Shown here one piece after another: positions 48,759 through 64,000 of a stretch of 64,000 bases of DNA. Numbering within the stretch: the stretch's first letter is position 1; every line of letters starts with the position of its first letter. A program made the translations under genes and the position numbers. Under the pieces are notes generated by a model. It was not told where the DNA came from and did no database searches. It saw only the letters and a list, made by a program, of their open reading frames with translations. The DNA comes from Penaeus vannamei (taxonomy: Eukaryota; Arthropoda; Malacostraca; Decapoda; Penaeidae): NCBI RefSeq assembly GCF_042767895.1, contig NC_091571.1:19772570-19836569 (forward strand), in the 5' to 3' direction.

Positions 48759-50808
48759 ATGACAATAGTAATGATAATAATGATAAAGTCATAATTATAA
48801 TAAAATTGATAATTACTACAATAATAGCAATAATTAACTCTATTCCAATAATATCCATACTAAAAATGGCAATAGAAATAATTATTATCATTGTCATTAT
48901 AATTATTATTATTGTCATTATTATTTCTAAGATCAGCATTATTGCTATTATCATTATATAAATAGTTATAAGGATAAAAATAGCAATAATAATTAACATA
49001 ATAATTATTATAACTGCAATAATGATGATAATAATAATGATAATCATGACTATATTAAAAATAATCATAAAATGATGACAGAAATGATAATAATGATGAT
49101 AATGATTATAATGATAATCATGAAATGATGACAGTAATGATAGTAATGATGATAATAATTTTCATTCATTCCATTTATGATAAAATAAAGGCCAGAAGTA
49201 ATAAAATCCCAATAATAAAAAAAAAACGGCAAAATCTAGCGTAATACAACCTTTTGAGAGAAACGTCGAAAAAATAAACTTTTCGATTTTTAATGGTAAT
49301 TATGAGGATCTTGACATTAATTCAGGTAATTAGGATGATGTCCATGATGATTCCTTTATTATTGACAATAATGATGATAGTTATGATGATAATGAAAATG
49401 ATAACGACAATAATAATGATAATAAGGATAAAGTTATAATAATAATGATAATCTTGATAATTACTACGATAATAGCAATAATTAACTCTATTCCAATAAT
49501 TTCCATACTAATAATGGCAATAGGAATAATTATAACATCATTATCATTGTCATTATAATTATTATTATTGTCATTATTATTTCTAAGATCATTATTGCTA
49601 TTATCATTATATACATAGTTATGATGGTAAAAATAGCAATAATAATTAGCATAATAATTATTATAGCTGCAATAATGCTGATAATAATAATAATCATGAT
49701 GACAATGACTATAATGATAATAATCATAAAAATAATTAGCATGATATTTATTATAACTGCAATAATGATGATAATAATAATGATAATCATGATGATAATG
49801 ACTATAATGGTAATAATTATAAAAATGATGACAGTAATGATTATAAATGATGATAATAATTATCATTCAGTCCATTTATAATGAAAAAAGGCCAGAAGTA
49901 ATCATATCCCAAAATTCGATAAAACGGCAAAATCTAGCGTATTGCAACCTTTTGAGAGAAACGTCGAAAAAAAACCCTTTTCGCTTTCTAATGGTATTTA
50001 TGAGGATTTTAACATTTATTCAGGTAAATATGATGATTTACATGATGAATCATTTATTATTGATAATAATTATGATAATTATGATGATAATGACAATGAC
50101 AATGACAATAATAATGATAATAATGATAAAGTCATAATTATAATGATAATCTTGATAATTACTACAATAATAGCAATAATTAACTCTATTCCAATAATTT
50201 CCATACTAATTATGGCAATAGAAATAATAATATCATTATCATTGTTATTACAATTATTATTATTGTCACTATTATTTCTAAGATCATCATTATTGCTATT
50301 ATCATTATATAAATAGTTATAATGATAAAAATAGCAATAATAATTAGCGTGATACTTATTATAACTGCAATAATGATGATAATAATAATGATAATCATGA
50401 TGATGATGACTATAATGATAATGATCATAAAAATGATGACAGTAATGATAATAATGATGATAATCATTATCATTCAGTCCATTTATAATGAAATAGAGGC
50501 TAGAAGTAATAAATTCGAAAAACGGCAAAATCTAGCCCATTACAGCCTTTTGAGAGAAACGTCGAAAAAATAAAACTTTTCGCTTTTTAATGGTAATTAT
50601 GAGTATTTTAACATTAATTCAGGTAATTATGATGATTTTCATAATTAATTTTTTATTATTGACAATAATGATGATAATCATGATTATAACAATGCTAATG
50701 ACAATAATAATGATAATAATGATAAAGTCATAATTATAATAATGATCTTGAGAATTACTGCAATAATAGCAATAATTAACTCTATTCCAATAATTTCCAT
50801 ACTAATAA
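48759..50808 (+). repeat. Satellite family A, forward orientation (mirror of 11045-13102)
   Basis: Forward cores lie near 49225-49275, 49915-49975 and 50515-50570. It joins reverse family A at about 50800-50825, the mirror of the 11030-11050 junction. Confidence 0.9.
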
Positions 50809-53800
50809 TGATTATAGTTATTATTATCATCATTATTGCAATTATAATAATTATAATGCTAATTATTATTGCTATTTTTATCATTATAACTATTTATATA
50901 ATAATAAAAGCAATAATGATGATCTTAGAACTAATAATGACAATAATAATTATAATGACAAATATAATGATGTTATTATTATTTCTATTGCCATTATTAG
51001 TATGGAAATTATTGGAATAGAGTTAATTATTGCTATTATTGCAGTAATTATCAAGATTGTCATTATAATTATGACTTTATCATTATTATCATTATTATTG
51101 TAATAATCATTGTCATTATCATCATAGTTATCATCATTATTGTCTATAATAAAGGAATAATCATGGAAATCATCATAATCACCTGAATTAATGTTAAAAT
51201 CCTTATAATTACCCTTAAAAAGCGAAACGATTTTTTTTCGACGTTTCTCTATTATCATCATTATTATCATTACTGTCATCATTTTTATGATTATTATTAT
51301 TATAGTCATTATCATCATGATTATCATTATATTTATCATCATTATTGCAGTTATAATAATTATTATGCTATTTATTATTGCTATTTTTTATCTATATAAC
51401 TATTTATATAATGATAATATCAATAATGAAATAATGATGACAATAATAATAATTATAATGACAATGATAATCATGTTATTATTATTTCTATTGCCATTAT
51501 TAGTATAGAAATTATCGGAATAGAGTAAATTATTGCTATTATTGCAGTAAGTATCAAGATTATCATTATAATTATGACTTTATCATTATTATCATTATTA
51601 TTGTCATTATCATTATTAACATTATTATTGTCATTATCTTTGTCATTATCATCATAATTATCATCATTACTGTCAATAATAAAAGAATCATCATGGAAAT
51701 CATCATAATTACCTGAATTAATGTTAAAATCCTCCTAATTACCATTAAAAAGCGAAAAGTTTTTTTTTCGACATTTTCTCTGAAAAGGCTGTAATACGCT
51801 AGATTTTGCTGTTGTTTCGACTTCTGGGATTTTATTACTTCTGGCCTTTATATCATTATAAATGGACTGAATGATAATCATTATTATCATTACTGTCATC
51901 TTTTTATGAAGAATCCGCATAATTACCAATGAAAAGCGAAAGGGTTTTTTTTCGACGTTTCTCTCAAAAGGCTGTAATACGCTAGATTTTGCCGTATTTT
52001 CGACTTACGGGATTTTATTACTTTTGGCCTTTATTTCATCATAAATGGACTGAATGATAATTATTATCATTATAGTCTTTATCATCATGATTATCATTAT
52101 TATCGTCATTATTGCAGTTATAATAATTATTATGCTAATTTTTATTATAACTATTTATATAATGATAATAGCAAGAATGATGATCTTAGAAATAATAATG
52201 ACAATAATAATAATTATAATGACAATGATAATGATGTTATTATTATATCTATTGCCATTATTAATATGGAAATTATTAGAATAGAGTTAATTATTGCTAT
52301 TATTGCAGTAATTATCAAGATTATCAATATAATTGTGACTTTATCATTATCATCATTATTATTGTCATTATCATTGTCATTAACATAATATTTATCATCA
52401 TTAATGTCAATAATAAAGGAATAATCATGGAAATCATCATAATTACCTGAATTAATGTTAAAATCATCATAAATACCATTAAAAAGCGAAAAGGGGATTT
52501 TTTCGACGTTTCTCTGAAATGGCTGTAATTATCGAGATTTTGCCGTTTTTTCGACTATTGGAATTTTATTACTTCTGGCCTTTATTTCATTATAAATGGA
52601 CTGAATGATAATTATTATCATCATTATCATTACTGTCATCATTTTTTTATGATTATTATCATTATAGTCATTATCATCAAGATTATCATTATTATTATCA
52701 TCATTATTGCAGTTATAATAATAATTATTGATATGTTTATCATTATAACTATTTATATAATGATAATAGCAATATAGATGATCATAGAAATAATAATGAC
52801 TATAATAATAATTATAATGACAATGATAATGATATTATTATTTCTATTGCCATTATTAGTATGGAAATTATTGGAATAAAGTTAATTATCGCTATTATTG
52901 CAGTAATTATCAAGATTATCATTTCAATTATAACTTTATCATTATTATTGTCATTACAATTGTCATTATCATCATAATTATAATCATTATTGTTAATAAT
53001 AAAGGAATAATCATGGAAATCATCATGATTACCTGAATTAATGTTAAAATCCTCATAATTACCTGAATTAAATTTAAAATCCTCATAATTACCATTAAAA
53101 ATCGAAGAGTTTTTTCGACGTTTCTCTAAAAAGGCTGTAATACGCTTGATTTTGCCGTTTTTTCGACTTTTGGGATTTTATTACTTCTAGCCTTTATTTC
53201 TTTATAAATGGACTAATTGATAATTATTTTCATCATCATTATTATTACTGTCATCATTTTTATGATTATTATCATTATAGTTATCATGATTACCATTATT
53301 ATTATCATCATTATGGCAATTATAATAATTATTATGCTAATTATTATTGCTATTTCTATAATGATAATAGCAATAATGATGATCTTAGAAATAATAATGA
53401 CAATAATAATTATAATGACAAATATAATGATGTTATTATTATTTCTATTGTCATTATTAGTATGGAAATTATTGGAATAGAGTTAATTATTGCTATTATT
53501 GCAGTAATTATCAAGATTATCATTATAATTATGACTTTATCATTATTATCATTATTATTGTCATAATCATTGTCATTAGAATCATAATTATCAATGTCAA
53601 TAATAAAGGAATCGTCATGGAAATCATCATAATTACCTGAATTAATGTTAAAATCCTCATGATTACCATTAAAAAGCGAAAAGGGTTTTTTTTCGGTTTC
53701 TCTCAAAAGGCTGCCATACGCTTGATTTTGCCGTTTTTTTCGACTTTTTGGATTTTATTACTTGTACCCTTTATTTCATTATAAATGGACTGAATGATTA

Positions 53801-56800
53801 TTATTATCATCACTATTATCATTACTGTCTTCATTTTATGATTAATATCATTATAGTCATTATCATCATGATTATCATTATTATTATCATTATTGCAGTT
53901 ATAATAATTAGTATGCTAATCATTATTGCTATTTTTATCCTTATAACTATTAATATAATGATAATAGCAATAATGATGATTTTAGAAATAATGATGACAA
54001 TAATAATAATTATAATGACAATGATAATCATGTTATTATTATTTCTAATGCCATTATTAGTATGGAAATTATTGGAATAGAGTTAATTATTGTTATCATT
54101 GCAGTAATTATCAAGATTATCATTATAATTATGACTTTATCATTATCATTAAAATTGTCATTATCATTGTTATTATCATCATAATTGTCATTATTGTCAA
54201 TAATAAAGGAATCATCATGGAAATCATCATAATTACCTGAATTAATGTTAAAATCCTCATAATTACCATATCGACGTTTCTCTGAAAAAGCTGTAATAAC
54301 CAAGATTTTGCCGATTTTTCGACTATTGGGATTTGATTGCTTCTGGCATTTATTTCATTATAAATGGACTGAATGATAATTATTATCATCATTATTATCA
54401 TTACTGTCATCATTTTTATGATTATTATCATTATAGTCAGTATCATTATGATTATCATTATTATTATCATCATTATTGCAGTTATAATTACTATTATGCT
54501 AATTATTATTGCTATTTTTATCATTATAACTATTTATATAATGATAATAGCAATAATGATGATCTTAGAAATGATAATGACAATAATAATAATTATAATG
54601 ACAATGATAATGATGTTACTATTATTTCTATTGCCATTATTAGTATGGAAATTATTGGAATAATGTTAATTATTGCTATTATTGCAGTAATTATCAAGAT
54701 TATCATTATAAATATGACTTTATCATTATTATCATTATTATTGTCAATATCATTGTCATTATCATCATTATCATTATTGTCAATAATAAAGGATTCATCA
54801 GGGAAATCATCATAATTACCTGAATTAATGTTAAAATCCTCATAATTACCCTTAAAAAGGGATAAGGATTTTTTTCGACGTTTTTCTCAAAAGGCTGTAA
54901 TACGCTAGATTTTGCCGTTTTTTCGACTTTTGGGATTTTATTACCTCTGGCCTTTATTTCATTATATGGACTAAATGATAATCATTTTAAAAATATTATC
55001 ATTAATGTCATAATTTCTATGATTATAATCATTATAGTCATTATCATCATGATTATCATTAGTATCAACATCATTATTGCAGATAATTATTATGCTAATT
55101 ATTATTGCCATTTTTATCATTATGACTATTTATATAATGATGATAGCAATAATGATGATCTTAGAAATAATAATGACAATAATAATAATTATAATGACAA
55201 TGATAACGATGTTATTATCATTTCTATTGCCATTATTAGTATGGAAATTATTGGAATAGAGTTAATTATTGCTATTATTGCAGTAATTATCAAGATTGTC
55301 ATTATAATTATGACTTTATAATTAACATCATTATTAGTGTCATTATTATCATAATTATCATCATTATTGTTAATAATAAAGGAATCATGGAAATCCTCAT
55401 AATTACCTGAATTAATGTTAAAATCCTCATAATAACCATTAAAAACGAAAAGGCTTTTTTTCTACGCTTCTCTCAAAAGGCTGTAATACGCTAGATTTTA
55501 CTGTTTTTTCGACTTCGACTTTATTACTTCTTGCCTATATTTCATTATAAATGGACTGAATGATAATTATTATCATTATTAACATTACTGTCATCATGTT
55601 TATGATTATTATCATTATAGTCATTATCATCATGACAATCATTATTGCAGTTATAAAAATTATTATGCTAATTATTATTGATATTTTTATCATTATAACT
55701 ATTTATATAATGATAATAGCAATAATGATCTTAGAAATAATAATGAAAATAATAATCATTACATTGACAATGATAATGATGTTATTATTATTTCTATTGC
55801 CATTATTAGTATGGAAATTATTTGAATAGAGTTCATTATTCCTATTATTGCAGGAATTATGAAGATTATCATTGTAATTATAACTTTATCATTATTATCA
55901 TTATTATTGTCATTATCATTGTCATTATCATCATAATTATCATCATTATTGTCAATAATAAAGAAATAATCATGGAAATCATCATAATTACCTGAATTAA
56001 TTTTAAAATCCTCATAATTACCTGATTCATGTTAAAATCATCATAATTACCATTAAAAAGCGAAAAAGGTTTTTTTCGACGTTTCTCTCAAAAGGATGTA
56101 ATACGCTAGATTTTGCCGTATTTTTCGACTTCTGGGAATGTATTACTTCTGGCCTCTATTTCATTATAAATGGACTGAATGATAATTATTATCAATATTA
56201 TTATCATTACTGTCATAAATTTTATGATTATTATCATTATAGTCATTATCATCATGACCATCATTATTGCAGTTATAAAAATTATTATGCTAATTATTAT
56301 TGATATTTTTATCATTATAACTATTTATATAATGATAATAGCAATAATGATCTTAGAAATAATAATGAAAATAATAATCATTACATTGACAATGATAATG
56401 ATGTTATTATTATCTCTATTGCCATTATTAGTATGGAAATTATTTGAATAGAGTTCATTATTCCTATTCTTGCAGTAATTATGAAGATTATCATTGTAAT
56501 TATAACTTTATCATTATTATCATTATTATTGTCATTATCATTGTCATTATCATCATAATTATCATCATTATTGTCAATAATAAAGGAATAATCATGGAAT
56601 CATCATAATTACCTGAATTAATTTTAAAATCCTCATAATTACCTGATTCATGTTAAAATCATCATAATTACCATTAAAAAGCGAAAAAGGTTTTTTTCGA
56701 CGTTTCTCTCAAAAGGATGTAATACGCTAGATTTTGCCGCATTTTTCGACTTCTGGGAATGTATTACTTCTGGCCTCTATTTCATTATAAATGGACTGAA

Positions 56801-59530
56801 TGATAATTATTATCAATATTATTATCATTACTGTCATAAATTTTATGATTATTATTATTATAGTCATTATCATATGCAATAATTATGATAGTATTATTGT
56901 CATTATTGCAATTATAATAGTTATTATGCTAATTGTTATTGCTATTTTCATCATTATAACTATTTATATAATGATAATAGCAATAATGATGATCTTAGAA
57001 ATAATAATGACAATAATAATAATAATGACAATGATAATGATATTATTATTTCTATTGCCATTATTAGTATGGAAATTATTGGAATAGAGTTAATCATTAG
57101 TATTATTGCAGAAATTCTCAAGATTATCATTAAAATTATTACTTTATCATTATTATCATTATTATTGTCATTATCATTGTTATTATCATCAGGATTATCA
57201 TCATTATTGTCAATAATAAAGGAATCATCATGGAAATCATCATAATTACCTGAATTAATGTTACAATCCTCATAATTACCATTAAAAAGAGAAAAGGGTT
57301 TTTATTTTCCGAGGTTTCATTATAAATGGACTAAATGATAATTATTATCATCATTATTATCATTACTGTCATCATTTTTATGATTATCATTAGAGTCATT
57401 AACATCATGATTATCATTATTATCATTATTATTGCAGTTGTAATAATTATTATGCTAATTATTATTGCTATTTTTATTATTACAACTATTTATATAATGA
57501 TAATAGCAATAATGATGATCCTAAGAAATAATAATGACAATTATAATAATTATAATGACAATGATAATGTTATTATTTCTATTGCCATTATTAGTATGGA
57601 AATTATTGGAATAGAGTTAATTATTGCTATTATTGCAGTAATTCTCAAGATTATCATTATGATTATGACTTTATCATTATTATTGTCATTATCATCATAA
57701 TTAGCATCATTATTTTCAATTAAAGGAATCATAATGGAAATCACCATAATTACCTGAATTAATGTTAAAATCCTCATAATTGCCATTAAAAAGCGAAAAG
57801 GTTTTTGCGACGTTTCTCTCAAAAGACAGTAATACGCTAGATTTTGCCGTTTTTTCTACTTTTGGGATTTTGTTACTTTTGGCCTTTATTTCATTATAAA
57901 TGGACTGAATGATAATTATTATCATTATTATCATTAATGTCATGATTTTTATGATTTTTATCATTATAGTCATCATCATCATGATTATCATTATTATTAT
58001 CATCATTATTGCAGTTATAATAATTATCATGCTAATTATTATTGCTATTTTTATCATTATAACTATTTATATAATGATAATCGCAATAATGATGATCTTA
58101 GAAATAATAGTGAAAATAACAATAATTATAATGATAATGATAATGTTATTCTTTCTTTTACCATTATTAGTATGGAAATTATTGGAATAGAGTTAATTAT
58201 TGCTATTAGTGCAGTAATTATCAAGATTATCATTATAATTATGACTTTATCATTATTATCATTATTATTGTCATTTTCATTGTTATTATCATTATTATTG
58301 TCATTTTTATTGTCATTATCATCATAATTATCATTATTGTCAATAATAAAGGAATCATCATGGAAATCATCATAAATACCCGAATTAATGTTAAAATCCT
58401 CATAATTACCATTTTTTCGACGTTTCTCTCAAAGGCTGTATTACGTTAGATTTTGCTGGTTTTTTTCGTCTTTTTGGGATTTTATTACTTCTGGCCTTTA
58501 TTTCATCATAAATGGACTGAATGATAATTATTATTATCATTATTATCATTACTGTCATCATCTTTATGATTATTATCATTATAGTCATTATCATCATGAT
58601 TATCATTATTATTATCATCATTATTGCAGTTATAATAATTATTATGCTAAATATTATTGCTATTTTATCATAACATAACTATCTATATAATGATAATAGC
58701 AATAATGATCTTAGAAATAATAATGACAATAATAATCATTATAATGACAATGATAATGATGTTATTATTATATCTATTGCCATTATTAGTATGGAAATTA
58801 TAGGAATAGAGTTAACTATTGCTATTATTGCAGTAATTATCAAGATTGTCATTATAATTATGACTTTATCATTATTATCATTATTATTGTCATTATCATT
58901 GTCATTATCATCATAATTTTCATCATTATTGTCAATAATAAAGGAATAATCATGGAAATCCTCATAATTACCTGAATTAATGTTAAAATCCTCATAACTA
59001 CCTGAATTAATGTTAAAATCCTCATAATTACCATTAAAAAGCGAAAAGGGTTTTTTTTCGACGTTTCTCTCATTAGGCTGTAATCCGCTAGATTTTACCG
59101 TTTTTTCGACTTCTGGGATTTGATTACTTCTGGCCTTTATTTCATTATAAATGGACTGAATGATAATTATCACTATTACCATTACTGTAATCATTTTTAT
59201 GATTTTTTTCATTATAGTCTTTATCATCATGATTATCATTATTATTATTACCATTAATGTAATTATAATAATTGTTATTTCTTTTTTATCATTATAACTA
59301 TTTATATAATGACAATAGCAATAATGATGATCTTAGAAATAATAATGACAATAATAATAATTATAATGACAATGATAATGATGTTATTATTATTTCTATT
59401 GCCATTATTAGTATGGTACTTTTTGGAATAGAGTTAATTATTGCTATTATTGCAGTATTTCTCAAGATTATCATTATAATTATGAATTTATCATCATTAT
59501 CATTATAATTGTTATTATCATCATAATTAT
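50809..59530 (-). repeat. Satellite family A, reverse orientation (mirror of 2325-11045)
   Basis: About 14 units in reverse orientation with the constant coordinate sum 61853, so the unit number and the unit-specific deletions are the same as on the left. ORF-like Ile/Met and Asn/Asp frames here are satellite artefacts. Confidence 0.93.
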
Positions 59531-62500
59531 CATTATTATCGTCATAATTAGCCGAGTTATTGCAGAAATCATCATAATCATCCCATAAACTCGAAAAGCG
59601 GGTTTTTCGACCATATTCTCAAAAGGCTATATATCGGTAGATTTCGCCGTTTTTTCTACTTTTTTTTTATACTTTTAGGCTTTTTTCATTATGGATGGGT
59701 TTTATGATTATTATCATCATTATTATCATTAATAGCATTAACATCATTTTCATCATTATTGTAATTTTCGCCATAATTACCCTTAATATAATTATAAGAG
59801 GTATTATCACTATTATTATTATTACTATCGTTAGTCTTATTGTTTTTATCATGAAAATAGAGTATTGTTGATGATTGCTATTATTGCCTTAATTACGCAA
59901 ATTATCATTATAATTATCATTTTATTATAATTTTCCTAATTAATGTTATAATTATCCTATCTGATGTCATACTTATCCTAATTAATTTCATAATTATCAT
60001 TATTATGGTCATTATTAATGGTATTATCATAAAAATCATCATAATTAGCCGAATTATTGCAGAAATCATCATAATCATACCATAAACTCGAAAAGGGGGG
60101 TTTTTCGACCATATTCTCATATGGCTATATATATCGCTAGATTTCGCCGTTTTTTCGACATTGGGGGGTTTTATACTTTTGCTTTTTTTTCATTATGGAT
60201 GGGCTTTATGATTATTATCATCATCATTATTATCATCAATAGCAATAACATCATCACTATAGTAATTATCGCCATAATTACCCCAAATATAATCATTATA
60301 AGAGCCATTATCTTAATTATTAATGTCATTTTTCTCATTATAACTATTTACATAATGATAATAAGAATAATTATAATTTTAGAAACAATAACAACAACAG
60401 GAATAATTATAATAACAATAATAGTGATATTATGATTATTTATACTATCATTATTATTTCTAATTATTATCATTATCGTTAGTCTTATTGTTATTATCAT
60501 GAATATCATTAGAGTATTGTTGATGATTGCTATTATTGCCTTAATTACGCAAATTATCATTATACTTATCATTTTATTATAATTATCCTAATTAATGTCA
60601 TAATTATCCTAATTAATGTCATAATTATCATTATTATCGTCATTAATAATGGGAATATCATGAAAATTATCCTAATTAATGTTATAATTATCCTAATTAA
60701 TGTTATAATTATCCTAATTAATGTTATAATTATCCTAATTAATGTCATAATTATCATTATTATCGTCATTATTATTTGGAATATCATGAAAATCATTTAA
60801 ATTAGCCGAGTTATTGCAGACATCATCATAATCATCCCATATACTCGAAAAAGGGGGGAGGGTTTCGACCATATTCTCATAAGGCTATATATCGCTAGAT
60901 TTCGCCGTTTTTCGACTTTGTTTTTTTTTTTTATACTTTTAGCCTTTTTTCATTATGGATGGGCTTTATGATTATTATCATCATTATTATCATTAATAGC
61001 ATTAACATCATCATCATTATAGTAATTATCGCCATAATTACCCTTAATATAATCATTATAAGAGCTATTATCTTAATTATTAATGTCATTTTCCTCATTA
61101 TAACTATTTCTTTAATGATAACAATACTGATAATTTTAGAAATAATAACAACAATAATAATTTTAATAACAATAATAGCGATATTATGATTATTTCTACT
61201 ATCATTATTGTTTCTAATTATTATCATCATCGTTAGTCTTTTTGATATTATCATGAAAATCGTTAGAGTATTGTTGATGATTGCTATTATTGCCTTAATT
61301 ACGCAAATTATCATTATAATTATCATTTTATTATAATTATCCTAAATTATGTCATAATTATCCTAATTAATGTCATAATTATCATTATTATCGTCATTAT
61401 TAATGGGATTATCATGAAAATCATCATAATTAGCCGAATTATTGCAGAAATCATCATAATCATCCCATAAACTCGAAAAGGGTTTTTTTTCGACCATATT
61501 CTCAAAAGGCTATATATCGCTAGATTTCGCCGTTTTTCGACTTTGGGGAATTTTATACTTTTAGCCTTTTTTTCATTATGGATGGGCTTTATGATTATTA
61601 TCATCATTATTATCATTAATAGCATTAACATCATCATTATCATCATTATAGTAATTATCGCCATAATTACCCTTAATATAATCATTATAAGAGCTATCAT
61701 CTTAATTATTAATGTCATTTTCCTCATTATAACTATTTCTATAATGATAATAACAATAATGATAATTTTAGAAATAATAACAACAACAGTAATAATTATA
61801 ATAACAATAATAGCGATATTATGATTATTTCTACTATCATTATTATTTCTAATTATTATCATCATCGTTAGTCTTATTGTTATTATCATGAAAATCATTA
61901 GAGAATTTTGATAATTGCTATTATTAATTATCCTAATTAATGTCATAATTATCATTATTATCGTCATTCTTAATGAGATTATTATGAAAATCATCATAAT
62001 TAGCCGAATTATTGTAGAAATCATCATAATCATCCCATAAACTCCAAAAGGGTTTTTTTCGACCATATTCTCAAAAGGCTATATATCGCTTGATGATTGC
62101 TACTATTAATCATCCTAAATAATGTCATAATTATCATTATTATCGTCATTATTAATGGGATAATTATGAAAATCATCATAATTAGCCGAATTATTGCAGA
62201 AATCATCATAATCATCCCATAAACTCGACCATATTCTCATAAAGCTATATATCGCTAGATATCACCGTTTTTTCGAATTTGTTTTTTTTTTATACTTTTA
62301 ACCTTTTTTCATTATGGATGGGCTTTATGATTATTATCATCATCAATTTTATCATTAATAGCAGTAACATCATCATCATCATCATTATAGTAATTATCGC
62401 CATAATTACCATTAATGTAATCATTTTAAGAGCCATTATCTTAATTTATAATGTCATTTTCCTCATTATAACTATTTCTATGAAGATAATAACAATAATG

Positions 62501-64000
62501 ATAATTTTAGAATTAATAAACACAACAGTAATAATTATAATAACAATAATAGCGATATTATGATTATTTCTACTATCATTATTATTTCTATTTATTATCA
62601 TCATCTTATTGTTATTATCCTGAAAATCATTAGAGTATTGTTGATGATTGATATTATTGCCTTAATTAAGCAAATTGTCATTATAATTATCATTTTATTA
62701 TGATTATCCTAATTAATGTCATAATTTTCATTATTATCGTCATTATTAATGGGGTTATCATGAAAACCATTATAATTAGCCGAATTATTGCAGAGATCAT
62801 CATAATCCTTCGTCATTATTAATGGGATTATCATGAAAATCATCATAATTAACCGAATTATTGCAGAAATCATCATAATCATCCCATGAACTCGACTTTC
62901 TACTATCATTATTAATTCTAATTATTATCATCATAGTTAGTCTTATTGTTATTATCATGAAAATCATGAGAGTATTGTTGATGATTACTATTATTGCCTT
63001 AATTACGCAAATTATCATTATAATTATCATTTTATTATAATTATCCTAATTAATGTCATAATTATCATTATTATCGTCATTATTAATGGGATTATCATGA
63101 AAATCATCATAATTAGCCGAATTATTGCAGAAATCATCATAATCATCCCATAAACTCGAAAAGGGTTTTTTTTCGACCATATTCTCAAAAGGCTATATAT
63201 CGCTATATTTCGCCGTTTTTCGACTTCAGGGAGTTTTATACTTTTAGCCTTTTTTCATTATGGATGGGCTTTATGATTATTATCATCATTATTATCATTA
63301 ATAGCATTAACATCATTATCATCATCATAGTAATTATCGCCATAATTACCCTTAATATAATCATTATAAGAGCTATCATCTTAATTATTAATGTCATTTT
63401 CCTCATTATAACTATTTCAATAATGATAATAACAATAATGATAATTTTAGAAATAATAACGACAACAGTAATAATTATAATAACAATAATAGCGATATTA
63501 TGATTATTTCTAGTATCATTATTACTTCTATTTATTATCATCATCGTTAGTCTTATTGTTATTATCATGAAAATCATTAGAGAATTTTGATAATTGGTAT
63601 TATTAATTATCCTAATTAATTTCATAATTATCATTATTATCGTCATTCTTAATGAGATTATTATGAAAATCATAATTAGCCGAATTATTGTAGAAATCAT
63701 CATAATCATCCCATAAACTCGAAAAGGGTTTTTTTTTTTTTCGAACATATTCTCATAAGGCTATATATCGCTAGATTTCGCCGTTTTTTCGACTTTGTTT
63801 TTTTTTATACTTTTAACCTTTTTCATTATGGATGGGCTTTATGATTATTATCATCATCATTATTATCATTAATAGCATTAACATCATCATTATCATCATT
63901 ATAGTAATTATCGCCATAATTACCCTTAACATAATCATTATAAGGGCTATTATCTTAATTCTTAACGTCATTTTTCTCATTATAACAATTTCTATAAAGA
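59530..64000 (-). repeat. Satellite family B, reverse orientation, running off the window end
   Basis: Reverse cores (ATATATCGCTAGATTTCG with GACCATATTCTCA) recur near 59610-59655, 60105-60160, 60870-60915, 61495-61540, 62065-62090, 62230-62275, 63175-63225 and 63745-63795. Bases up to 60165 mirror contig A; the rest has no partner in the window. Several units are internally deleted, and the 62040-62100 and 62880-62900 cores are truncated. Confidence 0.92.
60592..60750 (-). repeat. Expanded 21-bp subrepeat within a family B unit
   Basis: ATTATCCTAATTAATGTCAT-type elements of 21 bp occur twice at about 60592-60630 and four more times in a row at about 60662-60750, with T/C variation at one site (GTTATA or GTCATA). 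Other family B units have one to three copies. The copy number is clearly labile. Confidence 0.88.

Larger units (their letters stand above)
34674..60165 (-). repeat. Right arm of the giant inverted duplication
   Basis: This is the reverse complement of 1706-31298, in the same internal order reversed and including both LINE copies. It lacks 4,049 bp that are present on the left (left about 25482-29530, right junction about 36431-36441). It also lacks about 34 bp near 37025-37045 and 21 bp near 37411-37425. It gains 18 bp near 59760 and loses 9 bp in the LINE copy 1 frame. Most paired frames are identical or differ by single residues. Unlike contig A, this contig extends beyond the shared block on both sides. 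Confidence 0.96.

Overview
The window is non-coding, repeat-dominated nuclear DNA from an invertebrate animal. It holds long AT-rich satellite arrays, two decayed non-LTR retrotransposon copies (each seen twice) and a pentamer satellite rich in CCTAA, the complement of the usual arthropod telomere repeat TTAGG. This suggests an arthropod. A decapod crustacean is my best guess from the abundance of microsatellites and the retrotransposon type, but the sequence does not prove it. I find no convincing host gene, tRNA, rRNA or CRISPR array, and no prokaryotic features.

Layout: (1) 1-1205 is a different sequence type: a compound microsatellite (CT, TA, GATA, GA) followed by about 900 bp of ordinary unique sequence. 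(2) 1206-1705 is a 500-N gap. (3) 1706-31298 ('contig A') is an array of ~600 bp satellite units from two related families. I call them family A (core with GGCAAAATCTAGCGTATTA) and family B (core with GGCGAAATCTAGCGATATA). The order is B+ 1706-2325, A+ 2325-11045, A- 11045-13102, LINE copy 1 at 13103-16713, A- 16714-19808, LINE copy 2 at 19809-21563, A- to about 21745, B- to about 22930, B+ to about 29735, A- to 31298. (4) 31299-31798 is a second 500-N gap. (5) 31799-64000 ('contig B') starts with a CCTAA-containing satellite (31799-32936) and about 1.7 kb of further family A. It then carries the reverse complement of all of contig A from 34674 to 60165, and continues in family B to the window end.

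The dominant structure is therefore a near-identical inverted duplication of about 25-29 kb. Every base of contig A lies, reversed, inside contig B, and contig A is bounded by N gaps on both sides. The simplest reading is that contig A is the second haplotype (or a duplicate assembly) of the same locus, placed inverted beside its partner by scaffolding. A real giant palindrome is the alternative. The two copies differ by scattered substitutions, small repeat-unit indels, a 9-bp indel in the LINE, and one 4,049-bp indel bounded by homologous satellite positions.

The LINE copies encode an endonuclease/reverse transcriptase of the RTE-like (CFDP2-type) kind. Copy 1 has an uninterrupted 925-codon frame but appears inactive: the endonuclease TDH His is Pro, an internal segment seems missing, and there is a premature stop near the C-terminus. 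Copy 2 is 5'-truncated and has lost the FADD motif through a frameshift. The many long Ile/Met-rich or Asn/Asp-rich open frames are low-complexity products of the satellite and are not annotated as genes.
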